A stretch of 64,000 bases of DNA from Brucella anthropi_A (lineage in GTDB: Bacteria > Pseudomonadota > Alphaproteobacteria > Rhizobiales > Rhizobiaceae), in the NCBI RefSeq assembly GCF_046630315.1, contig NZ_LQBD01000038.1, forward strand, positions 62,001 to 126,000. Direction: 5' to 3'. Positions 1 through 7,270 of this stretch are shown one piece after another. The notes under the pieces are model-generated. The model saw nothing but the letters and a program-made list of their open reading frames with translations, had not been told where the DNA came from and did no database searches. Both the position numbers and the translations under genes were made by a program. How positions within the stretch are numbered: position 1 is the stretch's first letter; every line of letters starts with the position of its first letter.

Positions 1-171
1 GTGTTGGTGTACGGATCAATGGTGTTGGTGAAGCGCATCCATGCTCGGATGAATGGTTCTGTTCAGTTGATCAGTGACAATCCACGATATCCGCCCGAAG
101 AGATCACAGAAGGCGAGATAGATCAGTTGCATATCGCAGGACGCGTCATGTGGTTCGGGCGATCAATTTAA
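1..171 (+). CDS. C-terminal end of an S24/LexA-like repressor (partial)
   Basis: The first 56 codons read through to a TAA and show the end of a peptidase S24 domain, the self-cleaving half of CI/LexA-type repressors. The segment LVKRI holds the lysine expected in the Ser-Lys catalytic dyad, followed by SDNPRYP and a closing GRVMWFGR strand, which is the usual order at the C terminus of this family. The DNA-binding N terminus and the catalytic serine lie outside the window, so target genes and inducing signal are unknown. It could be a prophage-type repressor or a chromosomal S24 regulator. A rho-independent terminator follows. Confidence 0.7.
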   Translation: MLVYGSMVLVKRIHARMNGSVQLISDNPRYPPEEITEGEIDQLHIAGRVMWFGRSI

Positions 172-245
172 GTTTGATGTCAAAGCCTCGCCCTGCCATT
201 TGATTTTGCCTTGCAGATTTGAGGCGAGTAGTTGTGGATTTCATG

Positions 246-270
246 AAAGCCCCGGTTTTCCGGGGTTTTT
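246..270 (+). terminator. Rho-independent terminator of the S24 gene
   Basis: CCCCGG and CCGGGG form a GC-rich stem around a TTTT loop, extended by A-T pairs and followed by five T on the plus strand. It sits about 75 bases after the stop codon of the repressor fragment. The remaining bases up to 423 show no gene. Confidence 0.8.
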
Positions 271-423
271 CCGTTCTATATCGCGAAATCCCACTTAATC
301 CCGGATTATCCCGGTCACTGCCATATGATATTGCCGGTTACACATCCGGTTGATGATTTCACCCGCATCAGCCGACCCTGCATAGAATAATGGTGACTGC
401 TTTGCTCACCGCTATTGCGCACT

Positions 424-1389
424 TCACACCGGACAGGGAGCGCCGGAGAAAAGTGCGCCGACCGTTTGCGGGTAAATGGTTTCGCCGTCACGCATCAGAA
501 ACAGAACATCGAGGCCGAGACGATCCGCAAGCCCTGCCCCAGCCACAGGGCCGAGCACCATGAGCGCCGTTGCCCAGGCATCGGCCTGCGCGCAGCTTCT
601 TGCCACAACGGTGACGGAAGCAGGAGAAGCCGCAAGCGGAGCGCCCCGGCGCGGGTCCATCGTGTGCGACAACCTGTGTCCGCCAGCCGCGACCCAATGC
701 CGGTAGTCGCCGGATGTAGCGACGGCGGCATTGTGCAGCGCCAGCATGGAATGCGGCGCGCGGCGGTTATAATCCGGCGTCTCGACCGCGATGTTCCACG
801 GCGCGCCATCCGGACGAAGTTCCAGCGCCCGCATTTCGCCGTCTATGCCCACCAAACCGGCGTGGATGCCGAAGCGCTCAAGCGTATCAGCCAGCCGATC
901 CACGCCATAGCCTTTGGCAATGCCGTTGAGATCAAGCGCAATGGGAGCTTTCTTGCGCGCTCGCCCACCTGAAACATCAAGCTCCAGCGCGTCATATGCG
1001 GCAATGCGCGGTCGGGCCAGCGCCTCGCCTATCCGCTTCTGATCGGCCTGGATGGGGCCGAAGCCCCATGCCGTCACCGCATCGCCCATGGCTGCATCGA
1101 AAGCCCCGCCGGAAATACGGCCGATCTCGATTGCAAGACGCAGCACCTCCATCAGGCAGGCGGGAACAGCCACCCATTCGCTGACCGGTGCGCGGTTGAG
1201 GCGCATGAGATCGCTGTCCGGCTTCCAGGTGGACATCTGCATGTCCACCGCATCCACCGCCTGTTGCAACGCGCCTTGCAAGGGCGCGGGATCGAAGCCG
1301 GCAGGAGCGTAAAAAGTTGCCGACCAGCGCGTGCCCATGGTGAGACCGTTCAGCGCATTGCGTTTGAGGTCAGTAGACATCTTCGACAT
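424..1389 (-). CDS. apbE: ApbE-family FAD:protein FMN transferase
   Basis: A 321-residue protein of the ApbE family, which moves FMN from FAD onto a threonine or serine of a target protein with Mg2+. Family marks are the N-terminal MGT, STWKPDS, the central DLNGIAKGYGVD, TSGDY, DPRRG and a DAWATAL segment near the C terminus. No clear signal peptide is seen, so the side of the membrane is uncertain. The start with GGAG eight bases upstream overlaps the end of the flavoprotein gene by 20 bases, which makes it the last gene of a minus-strand operon. The DUF2271 protein of the same operon carries a sequence matching the flavin attachment consensus and is the best candidate substrate. Confidence 0.9.
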   Translation of the reverse strand: MSKMSTDLKRNALNGLTMGTRWSATFYAPAGFDPAPLQGALQQAVDAVDMQMSTWKPDSDLMRLNRAPVSEWVAVPACLMEVLRLAIEIGRISGGAFDAAMGDAVTAWGFGPIQADQKRIGEALARPRIAAYDALELDVSGGRARKKAPIALDLNGIAKGYGVDRLADTLERFGIHAGLVGIDGEMRALELRPDGAPWNIAVETPDYNRRAPHSMLALHNAAVATSGDYRHWVAAGGHRLSHTMDPRRGAPLAASPASVTVVARSCAQADAWATALMVLGPVAGAGLADRLGLDVLFLMRDGETIYPQTVGALFSGAPCPV

Positions 1390-3574
1390 AGCGCTCCTCC
1401 GCTTTCAGGACGGCTGGCGTCAGCCCGGCCGGGGCCAGAATCTCGGCAAGCGCCGCAGAAACGCCCGCCGCCATCTCGCGCCCGCCGCAGACCATGATCC
1501 GCGCGCCCTTGTTGACGAGACGGACAACCTCCGCCGCCTCCTTGCGCAAGGCGTCCTGCACGTAGCTTGGATTGTCGACACGGGAACAGGCAGTGGTGAG
1601 ATTTTGCAGATGGCCGTCCCTTTGCCATGCCTGCAAATCCTCGCCGTAGAAGAAATCGCTTGCCGGATGGCGCATGCCGAAAAACAGGTGAACCGGGCGA
1701 TGCCGCCTGTTGGCGCGTATGATACCCGCCAGCGGCCCGATGCCCGTGCCCGCACCGATCAGGATCAGCGGCTTGCCGCCCTTTCCGGCGTGAAAATTCG
1801 CGTTGCGCCGCAGGAAGGCACGCATTGTGCCGCCGGACTGAAGCTCGAAGAGCTGGCCGGAGCAAAGCCCTGCCGGATGTTTTTTCACCACGATCTCGAC
1901 AAAGCCGTCGCGGCTTCCGGAAGCAAGCGAATAGAAACGCGGAACAGCCGAGCCTTCGGGAACGATCCCCAGCAGATCCCCCGCCTCGAAGCGGCTGAAC
2001 CCGTCGCCGCTCAACCGCTGCCAGAATGTCGGCTGCGGCAGGGCAAAGCGCAGGATGGCGGTTGGGGCCTGCACATCGACACCGTAGTCCCGGCGCGAAA
2101 CAAGCGTCAGCGCCGTCACCGTCGGAATGACCGGCTGATGGACAAGCTCAAGTTCGGTGCCGATGGCGGCGCCCAGCCCCCGCCCCCAGCGGGCAAAATC
2201 CTGCGTGGACTGGCGATCGACCGTCTCGAACGGCATAAGCTCCTTCCAGCCTTTTGCCTGCGCCGCATCCGCAACGGCTTTTGCGAAGGCACAGTAATCC
2301 GGGAAGCTGCGGTCGCCGAAGCCCAGCACCGCAAGGGGTGCGGCAGGCGCTTTCGGCAGGGCGGCCAGACGATCCAGAAAGCCTTTGGCCGAGGCAGGCG
2401 CATCGCCATTTCCATAGGTGGCGGCAAGGATCAGGATACGCTGCGCTTTCGCATAGCGCGCCGGGTTGAAAGAAGACATTGCGCCAATATGGACGCTCTC
2501 GCCCTTCGCGCGCAAGGCAGCGTGAAGCGTCGCGGCAAAACCCCAGCTGCTGCCGCCCTCGCTGCCGACCAGCACAATCGTGTCTGCCTTTCCGGCTGCG
2601 GCATTATCGCGAATATGCGGGCGGGCGCGCCTTCCCGCGATCCACAGCACGATGCCGGTAATGCCCAGAAAGGGCACCGTCAGCGATGACAGGCCGAGGA
2701 TGAGACCGAGAAGAGCGGCGCCCTTGCCCGTATGAAGCATTTTGACGGTCTGGGAGATGTGCTGCCAGACGGTGTAGTCATGCCAGCCCAGCAATGCGCC
2801 GGTGCCCTGATCCAGATAGCCGGTCCCCTGGTCCGTTTTCAGCACGAACATATCCGTCGCATCGCCGGGATAGGGAAAGGTCAATTCCTTGAAGCTTGAA
2901 ACCGGCGTTCCCCTCAGCGTCGCGATGAAGGCCGGCTTCATGCCCGTTTCACCGCTTGCACCGGCCGGTTCGGCGACAACCGGGTTTTCGGGCAGAAGAT
3001 CGAAGGTAGATGCCGACATCCAGGCGGCGGTTGCCGAAGACAGGAGCAGACCCAGAACGGCAATGCGCGCCACTTGCGTATGCAGCCTTCCGCTGGCGGC
3101 ACCGCGCAGCGGCTTGAACCAGTTTTTCCAGCCGCCCGTGCGCCGGGCAACCAGAAAGGCGCCCGTTATGCTGAGCCCCAGCATGACCAGGCCGCCAACG
3201 GCAATGACGATGCGCCCGCTGTTCCCCAGAAAGAGCGAACGGTGCAAACCTTTCAGCCATTGTTCCACCCCGTTCGGGTTTGCCGGAGCGACACCCTGCC
3301 CGGTGGCGGGATCGATGACGGCCGATTGCGGCGTGCCCGCATCGAACCAGTAAGCGGTGATCTTGCCGGAAGGTGCGCGCCGCACCTGCTCGACTGTCGG
3401 ATAATTCGCCTGAATGCGCCCCGTGAGATCGGCGACAGAAAGGCCCGCCTCAGCCTGCGGCGCGGAAAGCCTCTCCATCGCCGGGAAGACCGACAGGGCA
3501 GTGCCGCTCAATGCCAGCACCATCAAAAGAACAGCCGCTATTATACCGGGCCAGCGATGCAACCAGCGGATCAT
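1370..3574 (-). CDS. PepSY membrane protein fused to flavodoxin and FAD/NAD(P)H reductase domains
   Basis: A 734-residue membrane flavoprotein. Residues 1-320 form a PepSY-associated transmembrane unit with helices near 10-30, 120-145, 168-190 and 285-313. Residues about 333-475 are flavodoxin-like (ATYGNGDAP at 385-393, FGDRSF at 419-424). Residues about 485-734 are a sulfite-reductase-type FAD/NAD(P)H reductase with RFYSLAS (546-552), GAGTGIGPL (607-615) and a C-terminal ERYVEDVY. It probably carries electrons from cytoplasmic NAD(P)H through FAD and FMN to the periplasm, for example to ferric chelates or to the neighbouring DUF2271 protein. The start is placed at MIRWLHRW because AAGGAG lies six bases upstream and overlaps the stop of the preceding gene; an upstream in-frame start would add 17 residues. 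Confidence 0.85.
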   Translation of the reverse strand: MIRWLHRWPGIIAAVLLMVLALSGTALSVFPAMERLSAPQAEAGLSVADLTGRIQANYPTVEQVRRAPSGKITAYWFDAGTPQSAVIDPATGQGVAPANPNGVEQWLKGLHRSLFLGNSGRIVIAVGGLVMLGLSITGAFLVARRTGGWKNWFKPLRGAASGRLHTQVARIAVLGLLLSSATAAWMSASTFDLLPENPVVAEPAGASGETGMKPAFIATLRGTPVSSFKELTFPYPGDATDMFVLKTDQGTGYLDQGTGALLGWHDYTVWQHISQTVKMLHTGKGAALLGLILGLSSLTVPFLGITGIVLWIAGRRARPHIRDNAAAGKADTIVLVGSEGGSSWGFAATLHAALRAKGESVHIGAMSSFNPARYAKAQRILILAATYGNGDAPASAKGFLDRLAALPKAPAAPLAVLGFGDRSFPDYCAFAKAVADAAQAKGWKELMPFETVDRQSTQDFARWGRGLGAAIGTELELVHQPVIPTVTALTLVSRRDYGVDVQAPTAILRFALPQPTFWQRLSGDGFSRFEAGDLLGIVPEGSAVPRFYSLASGSRDGFVEIVVKKHPAGLCSGQLFELQSGGTMRAFLRRNANFHAGKGGKPLILIGAGTGIGPLAGIIRANRRHRPVHLFFGMRHPASDFFYGEDLQAWQRDGHLQNLTTACSRVDNPSYVQDALRKEAAEVVRLVNKGARIMVCGGREMAAGVSAALAEILAPAGLTPAVLKAEERYVEDVY

Positions 3575-3584
3575 GGCCAGCTCC

Positions 3585-4055
3585 TTACTTCGTATAGGTG
3601 AAATTGGCGATATAACGCCGTCCACGAACCGGGGAGCCGCTGTCTTTGCTTGTCAGCGGTATGGCGATTTCGTCGGGACTGTCCTGCATATCCTCAACCG
3701 CCGCATCCACATGCAACGTATAGCCCGCATCGAACAGCGCATCGGCCAGATCAAGCGTGATTTCCAGCGTGCGGCCCGCACCGACGCTTGCACCCGTGAT
3801 GCCGTCGATCTCGGCCATATCGCCACCGGTGGCGCGATACCAGCCCGTCAGATGCTGGTAATATTTCGACTTGCCGCCCGCCATCCACAGGCTTCCGGCA
3901 TAAGCGCCCTCAGCATCCGTCACATAGAGCGCGATATAGGCTCCGTCGCCGCCATAATTATTGAGCGTGGTGGTCAGCGTGACCGGCTGCGCCAGCGCCA
4001 GACCGGGAAATGTCAGGGCAGTGGTGAAAGCAAGTGCTGACAGAAGCGATTTCAT
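3585..4055 (-). CDS. DUF2271 periplasmic protein with possible flavin attachment site
   Basis: A 156-residue exported protein: a signal peptide ends near ALA at 20-22 and the rest is a DUF2271-like beta-rich domain (LYVTDAEG, SLWMAGGKSKYY, VGAGRTLEI). The motif DGITGAS at residues 84-90 fits the consensus Dxx(S/T)GA(T/S) that ApbE enzymes recognise, with Thr87 as the predicted FMN-carrying residue. The gene lies ten bases before the flavoprotein gene and in the same operon as apbE. The inference is that it acts as a periplasmic electron carrier fed by the flavoprotein. DUF2271 has no established biochemical function that I can cite, so this role is inference. Confidence 0.8.
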   Translation of the reverse strand: MKSLLSALAFTTALTFPGLALAQPVTLTTTLNNYGGDGAYIALYVTDAEGAYAGSLWMAGGKSKYYQHLTGWYRATGGDMAEIDGITGASVGAGRTLEITLDLADALFDAGYTLHVDAAVEDMQDSPDEIAIPLTSKDSGSPVRGRRYIANFTYTK

Positions 4056-4204
4056 GGGTATCGACCTTCATTCTGGAAATATGCAAAAGCGGAGCTTTCG
4101 CACCGGCGCGGCAAGGCCGGTGCAAAATGGTCTGAATGTTGACGGAGGGCCTGTCCGCCCGGCAAGCAAAGCACGGTTGGCCGGGGAAAACCGGAAAAGG
4201 CTCG

Positions 4205-4600
4205 CTACTGCACCTGAACCTTCGGCGTGGTGCCCTTCTGGATCAGCTTGTTGGCGGGCGCTCCGTCCGACGGGCGAGCGGCGTCGCCACGCTGCTTGCG
4301 GTCATGCCGATGATCGCGGTCGTCATCCATGCCCCTGACCTTCAGTTTCATGATGGCGAGGCTTTGCGGATTGATCTTGGCCTTGAAGGGCTTTCCGGCC
4401 CCGTTCAGCCCCTTGATCTCATAGCAGCCGTCATCGATCTTGATCCGCTTGACGTTCCAGCCGAGCGAAGTCGCCATCTGCTGAACCGCATCGCGCGACT
4501 GCCACTTGTCCATCGGCACATTGCAATCGTCATCCGCCAAGGCGGCCTGCGGCGCGGCAATTGCGGCAGCAAGTGCAGTCATCAGGAGGATTTTCTTCAT
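4205..4600 (-). CDS. Small exported PepSY-domain protein
   Basis: A 131-residue protein with a signal peptide (MKKILLMTALAAAIAAP, cleavage near ALA-DDD) and one PepSY-like domain at about 28-90 with CNVPMDKW and two cysteines that could pair (DDDCN and DDGCYEI). The C-terminal 40 residues are charged and His/Arg rich (DDDRDHRHDRK) and look disordered, perhaps metal binding. It is the first gene of the minus-strand redox operon and diverges from the response regulator across a 141-base promoter region, a common arrangement for PepSY proteins next to two-component systems. Its exact role is unknown. Confidence 0.8.
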   Translation of the reverse strand: MKKILLMTALAAAIAAPQAALADDDCNVPMDKWQSRDAVQQMATSLGWNVKRIKIDDGCYEIKGLNGAGKPFKAKINPQSLAIMKLKVRGMDDDRDHRHDRKQRGDAARPSDGAPANKLIQKGTTPKVQVQ

Positions 4601-4648
4601 GTCTTTGTCCTGTCTCCAAGTTCCGATGCCGCATTCATGTCACCGTTT

Positions 4649-4699
4649 CCTGACAAGCACCTGAAGCCGAAAAATTTTTCCTGTCAGGCAATTGTCAGG
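4649..4699. promoter_or_regulatory. Candidate binding site for the adjacent response regulator
   Basis: Two copies of TGTCAGG lie at 4682-4688 and 4693-4699, exactly 11 bases apart start to start, with an inverted copy CCTGACA at 4649-4655. An 11-base direct-repeat period is typical for OmpR/PhoB-family regulators. The site lies in the divergent promoter region between the PepSY gene and the response regulator, so it could control both directions. No binding evidence exists. Confidence 0.5.
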
Positions 4700-4741
4700 T
4701 TTATCCGGCAAAAGCGGCAGGCAAACAGGAACGACCAAGGC

Positions 4742-5416
4742 ATGAGAATTATCCTGATCGAAGACGATGCCATCCTCGGCGCCGCCGTGCGCGACCACAT
4801 CGCGGCCGACGGCCATTGCGTCGATTGGGTCATGCGTCTGGATGCCGCCGATGATTACATGCGCAGCGCGCATTACGATCTCGTGCTCCTCGACCTGATG
4901 CTGCCGGATGGGCAGGGCCTCCCTTTCCTGCGCGATCTGCGCATGAAGGGCTGCACCACACCCGTCATCATATTGACGGCATTGGACCAGATTTCCGACC
5001 GCATCCAGGGATTGAACGCCGGCGCCGACGATTATCTGACCAAGCCCTTCGATCTCTGCGAGCTTTCCGCCCGGCTGAACGCCGTGGCGCGGCGCTATAG
5101 CGGCAATCCCAATCCCCTGATCGAAATCGGCGGCCTGCAAATCGACCTTGCCGCCAGGACCGTCCTGCGCGAAGGGCGCGCGCTTTGCCTTACCGCGCGC
5201 GAATGGGCGCTGCTGGAAGCCTTTCTCCAGCATCCGGGCCAGACCATGTCCAAGGCCCAGCTTGAGGAACATCTCTATTCGTTCGATACGGAAGTCGAAA
5301 GCAACACGATGGAGGTCCATGTGAGCCGCCTGCGCAAAAAGCTCGGCCATGCCATCATCGAGACGGTTCGCGGCATCGGCTACCGGCTGGGCAGCAAGCC
5401 GGGAGCAGCGCGATAA
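4742..5416 (+). CDS. OmpR-family response regulator
   Basis: A 224-residue regulator with a receiver domain at 1-115 (acidic pocket EDD at 7-9, phosphoacceptor Asp51 in LLDLMLPDG, Thr79, Lys101 in TKP) and a winged-helix DNA-binding domain at about 128-220 (LTAREWALLEAFL, SNTMEVHVSRLRKKL, ETVRGIGYRL). The start MRIILIEDD is chosen because the receiver domain begins there, although the frame is open upstream. It overlaps the sensor kinase gene by one base (TAATG). It probably controls the divergent redox genes. The subfamily resembles QseB/TctD-type regulators, but the stimulus is unknown. Confidence 0.92.
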   Translation: MRIILIEDDAILGAAVRDHIAADGHCVDWVMRLDAADDYMRSAHYDLVLLDLMLPDGQGLPFLRDLRMKGCTTPVIILTALDQISDRIQGLNAGADDYLTKPFDLCELSARLNAVARRYSGNPNPLIEIGGLQIDLAARTVLREGRALCLTAREWALLEAFLQHPGQTMSKAQLEEHLYSFDTEVESNTMEVHVSRLRKKLGHAIIETVRGIGYRLGSKPGAAR

Positions 5417-6759
5417 TGCGCCCGCGCAGCCTGCAATGGCGCATTTCCTTGTGGCTGGGGCTTGGCATCACGCTGCTGTGGACCATTGCCGCCCTTGTGA
5501 CCGCCGCACAGCTCAGCCGCGAGATGAATGTCGTCTTCGACAGCGCGCTGGAGGAAACGGCACAGCGCATCCTGCCGCTCGCCGTTCTCGACATCACCGA
5601 ACGCGAAAGCGATGACGAGATCAACCAGCGCATGGCGACACTGCGCGAACATGATGAATATTTCACCTATGTGGTGCGCAACAAGGCGGGTGAGGTCTTG
5701 CTGCAATCGCACAGTGCGGACCTGTCGGTCTTCCCGCCTTTCACCACCATGGGTTTCCAGACCACGCCCACCCACCGCATCTATTTCGATGCCGCCTTGC
5801 AGGGCGCGGTCAATATCGCGGTCGCCGAACCGCTGGGCGCGCGCCGCGGCGTGGCTAGGCAGGTTCTGTGGCGGCTGGCGCTGCCGCTCGGCCTCGTCAT
5901 TCCGCTGAGCCTGATCGGGGTATGGGGCATCGTGCGCGTCTCCATGTCGCCGCTCTGGACCTTCCGCTCCGATATCGAAGCGCGGGGCAGCGGCGACCTT
6001 TCGCCTGTCGCGGTCAATGACCTGCCCCTGGAAATCAGCCCCATCGCGCAGGCAGTCAACCGCCTTCTGGACAAGCTCAAACGCGCGCTGGAGGCCGAAC
6101 GCTCCTTCACCGCCAATTCGGCCCATGAACTGCGCACGCCGATAGCCGCCGCCCTTGCCCAAACGCAGCGGCTGATCGCCGAAACGCCGGATGCGGCCGC
6201 ACGCAATCGCGGTGAACAGATCGAGGCAGCCCTGCGCCGCCTGTCGCGCCTTTCGGAAAAGCTGATGCAGCTTGCCAAGGCCGAAGGCGGGCGCCTTCAT
6301 GCCGCGGAACCCATCGATATGGCCATGATCCTGCGCATGGTCGTGCGGGAGCTTTCACAGCCCGGCAGTACTGAAAACCGCATCCGGCTTTCAACGCCCG
6401 ACACGGCAGTCAAGGCCGATATCGATGCCGACGCCTTCGCCATTCTGGCGCGCAACCTCATTGAAAATGCGCTGAAACACGGCCCGCAGGACGAGCCGGT
6501 GGAGGTGACGCTTGCCGCCGCCGGAAAACTGAGCGTTGCCAATGGCGGCCCTGCCGTTCCGCCCGATATTCTCGAGCGGCTGTCACACCGCTTCGAGCGC
6601 GGTGTCACCAAGGCCGACGGCACCGGACTTGGGCTTGCCATTGCAAAGGCCATCGCCACGGGTACAGGCGGGACGATTGACCTTTTTTCGCCGCGAGAAG
6701 GCCGCGAGGACGGCTTTGAGGTGCGTTTCAACCCCGGCGGACCAGGCGTCTCCTGTTAA
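5416..6759 (+). CDS. Two-component sensor histidine kinase
   Basis: A 447-residue membrane kinase. A first transmembrane helix lies at about 11-31, a periplasmic sensor part follows, and a second helix lies at about 152-174, then a HAMP-like linker. The dimerisation box SFTANSAHELRTPIAA places the phosphorylated residue at His237. The ATPase domain has RNLIENALKHG as the N box and GTGLGLAIAKAI as the G box. It overlaps the response regulator by one base and is its likely partner. The periplasmic part of about 120 residues has no motif from which I can name the signal; context suggests redox, metal or iron status. Confidence 0.92.
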   Translation: MRPRSLQWRISLWLGLGITLLWTIAALVTAAQLSREMNVVFDSALEETAQRILPLAVLDITERESDDEINQRMATLREHDEYFTYVVRNKAGEVLLQSHSADLSVFPPFTTMGFQTTPTHRIYFDAALQGAVNIAVAEPLGARRGVARQVLWRLALPLGLVIPLSLIGVWGIVRVSMSPLWTFRSDIEARGSGDLSPVAVNDLPLEISPIAQAVNRLLDKLKRALEAERSFTANSAHELRTPIAAALAQTQRLIAETPDAAARNRGEQIEAALRRLSRLSEKLMQLAKAEGGRLHAAEPIDMAMILRMVVRELSQPGSTENRIRLSTPDTAVKADIDADAFAILARNLIENALKHGPQDEPVEVTLAAAGKLSVANGGPAVPPDILERLSHRFERGVTKADGTGLGLAIAKAIATGTGGTIDLFSPREGREDGFEVRFNPGGPGVSC

Positions 6760-7108
6760 ACAGTACATTGCGACGCTGTCAGCGCGCCTGATTTCCGTCC
6801 CCGGCTCAATGCGCAGGATATTGCGTAAAACAGCGAGGCTGAAATGAAGAAGCGTAGCGCGCGATGCCAGAAGGCGTTGTTGCCCTTTATGTCGCATGCA
6901 GTTACCGATGGCCGCCTTGCGACTGGCCAGAACCCATGGTCGGCAAAGGCGACGGCACGGCGTATCCTGACATTGCTTTGATGAAATTGCTCTGGGCGGT
7001 GATGTTATGGACGTGCGCCCTTTTGGCCCTCCGTCGGCCACCTTAAACAGCAAGCCCCAGGGCAAGCCTTGCGACAGCGCCGCACTGAACGCACAAAAGG
7101 TCCGAACT
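6760..7108. other. Gene-free stretch after the sensor kinase
   Basis: About 350 bases hold no convincing gene. Short open frames exist on both strands, but none has a good ribosome binding site or a recognisable protein. No clear terminator follows the kinase gene. The DNA becomes AT-rich only after 7110, where the next promoter region starts. Confidence 0.5.
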
Positions 7109-7188
7109 TTGCCTATCTAATAATAAAATTGCTTAAAATAGCAGCAACAAGAAATAGCTTGACGAAAACAGCCGAAATTCGGTAATTT
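7109..7188 (+). promoter_or_regulatory. Promoter region of the amide operon (two candidates)
   Basis: Two sigma-70-like candidates are visible: TTGCCT (7109) with TAAAAT (7134), spacing 19, and TTGACG (7159) with TAATTT (7183), spacing 18. The upstream one would give a leader of roughly 70 bases before the terminator hairpin at 7217, the length needed for an ANTAR-type RNA target. The downstream one would leave about 20 bases. The sequence alone does not decide between them. Confidence 0.45.
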
Positions 7189-7216
7189 CCCTGCGAAATT
7201 GATAATTGGCATTTGG

Positions 7217-7256
7217 GCCCTTCCCGGAATCAGAAAATTCCGGGTGGGGCTTTTTT
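7217..7256 (+). terminator. Leader terminator upstream of the amiC-like gene
   Basis: CCCGGAAT (7223-7230) and ATTCCGGG (7237-7244) form a perfect eight-pair stem with a six-base loop. An outer GCCC/GGGC (7217-7220 and 7247-7250) extends it, and six T follow at 7251-7256. It ends 14 bases before the chosen start of the first structural gene, so it is a leader terminator and not the end of a previous operon. In the Pseudomonas amide system AmiR prevents termination at such a site, and an AmiR-like gene lies two positions downstream. Confidence 0.8.
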
Positions 7257-7270
7257 GTTTGGCGTTCCGC

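Noticed and set aside
1331..2689. Plus-strand open frame of 452 codons across the flavoprotein and apbE genes
   Set aside because: Antisense to two overlapping genes with clear motifs; composition is Arg/Gln-rich and unlike a real protein.
6583..7065. Minus-strand open frame of 160 codons in the gap after the histidine kinase
   Set aside because: Half of it overlaps the kinase gene in antisense, it lacks a ribosome site, and the part in the gap matches no family I know.
7141..7216. The twin hexaloop hairpins of an ANTAR RNA target
   Set aside because: GAAAT-N6-ATTTC can fold, but its loop lacks the conserved A at position 1, and no second matching hairpin was found by eye. The claim is left for a covariance search.
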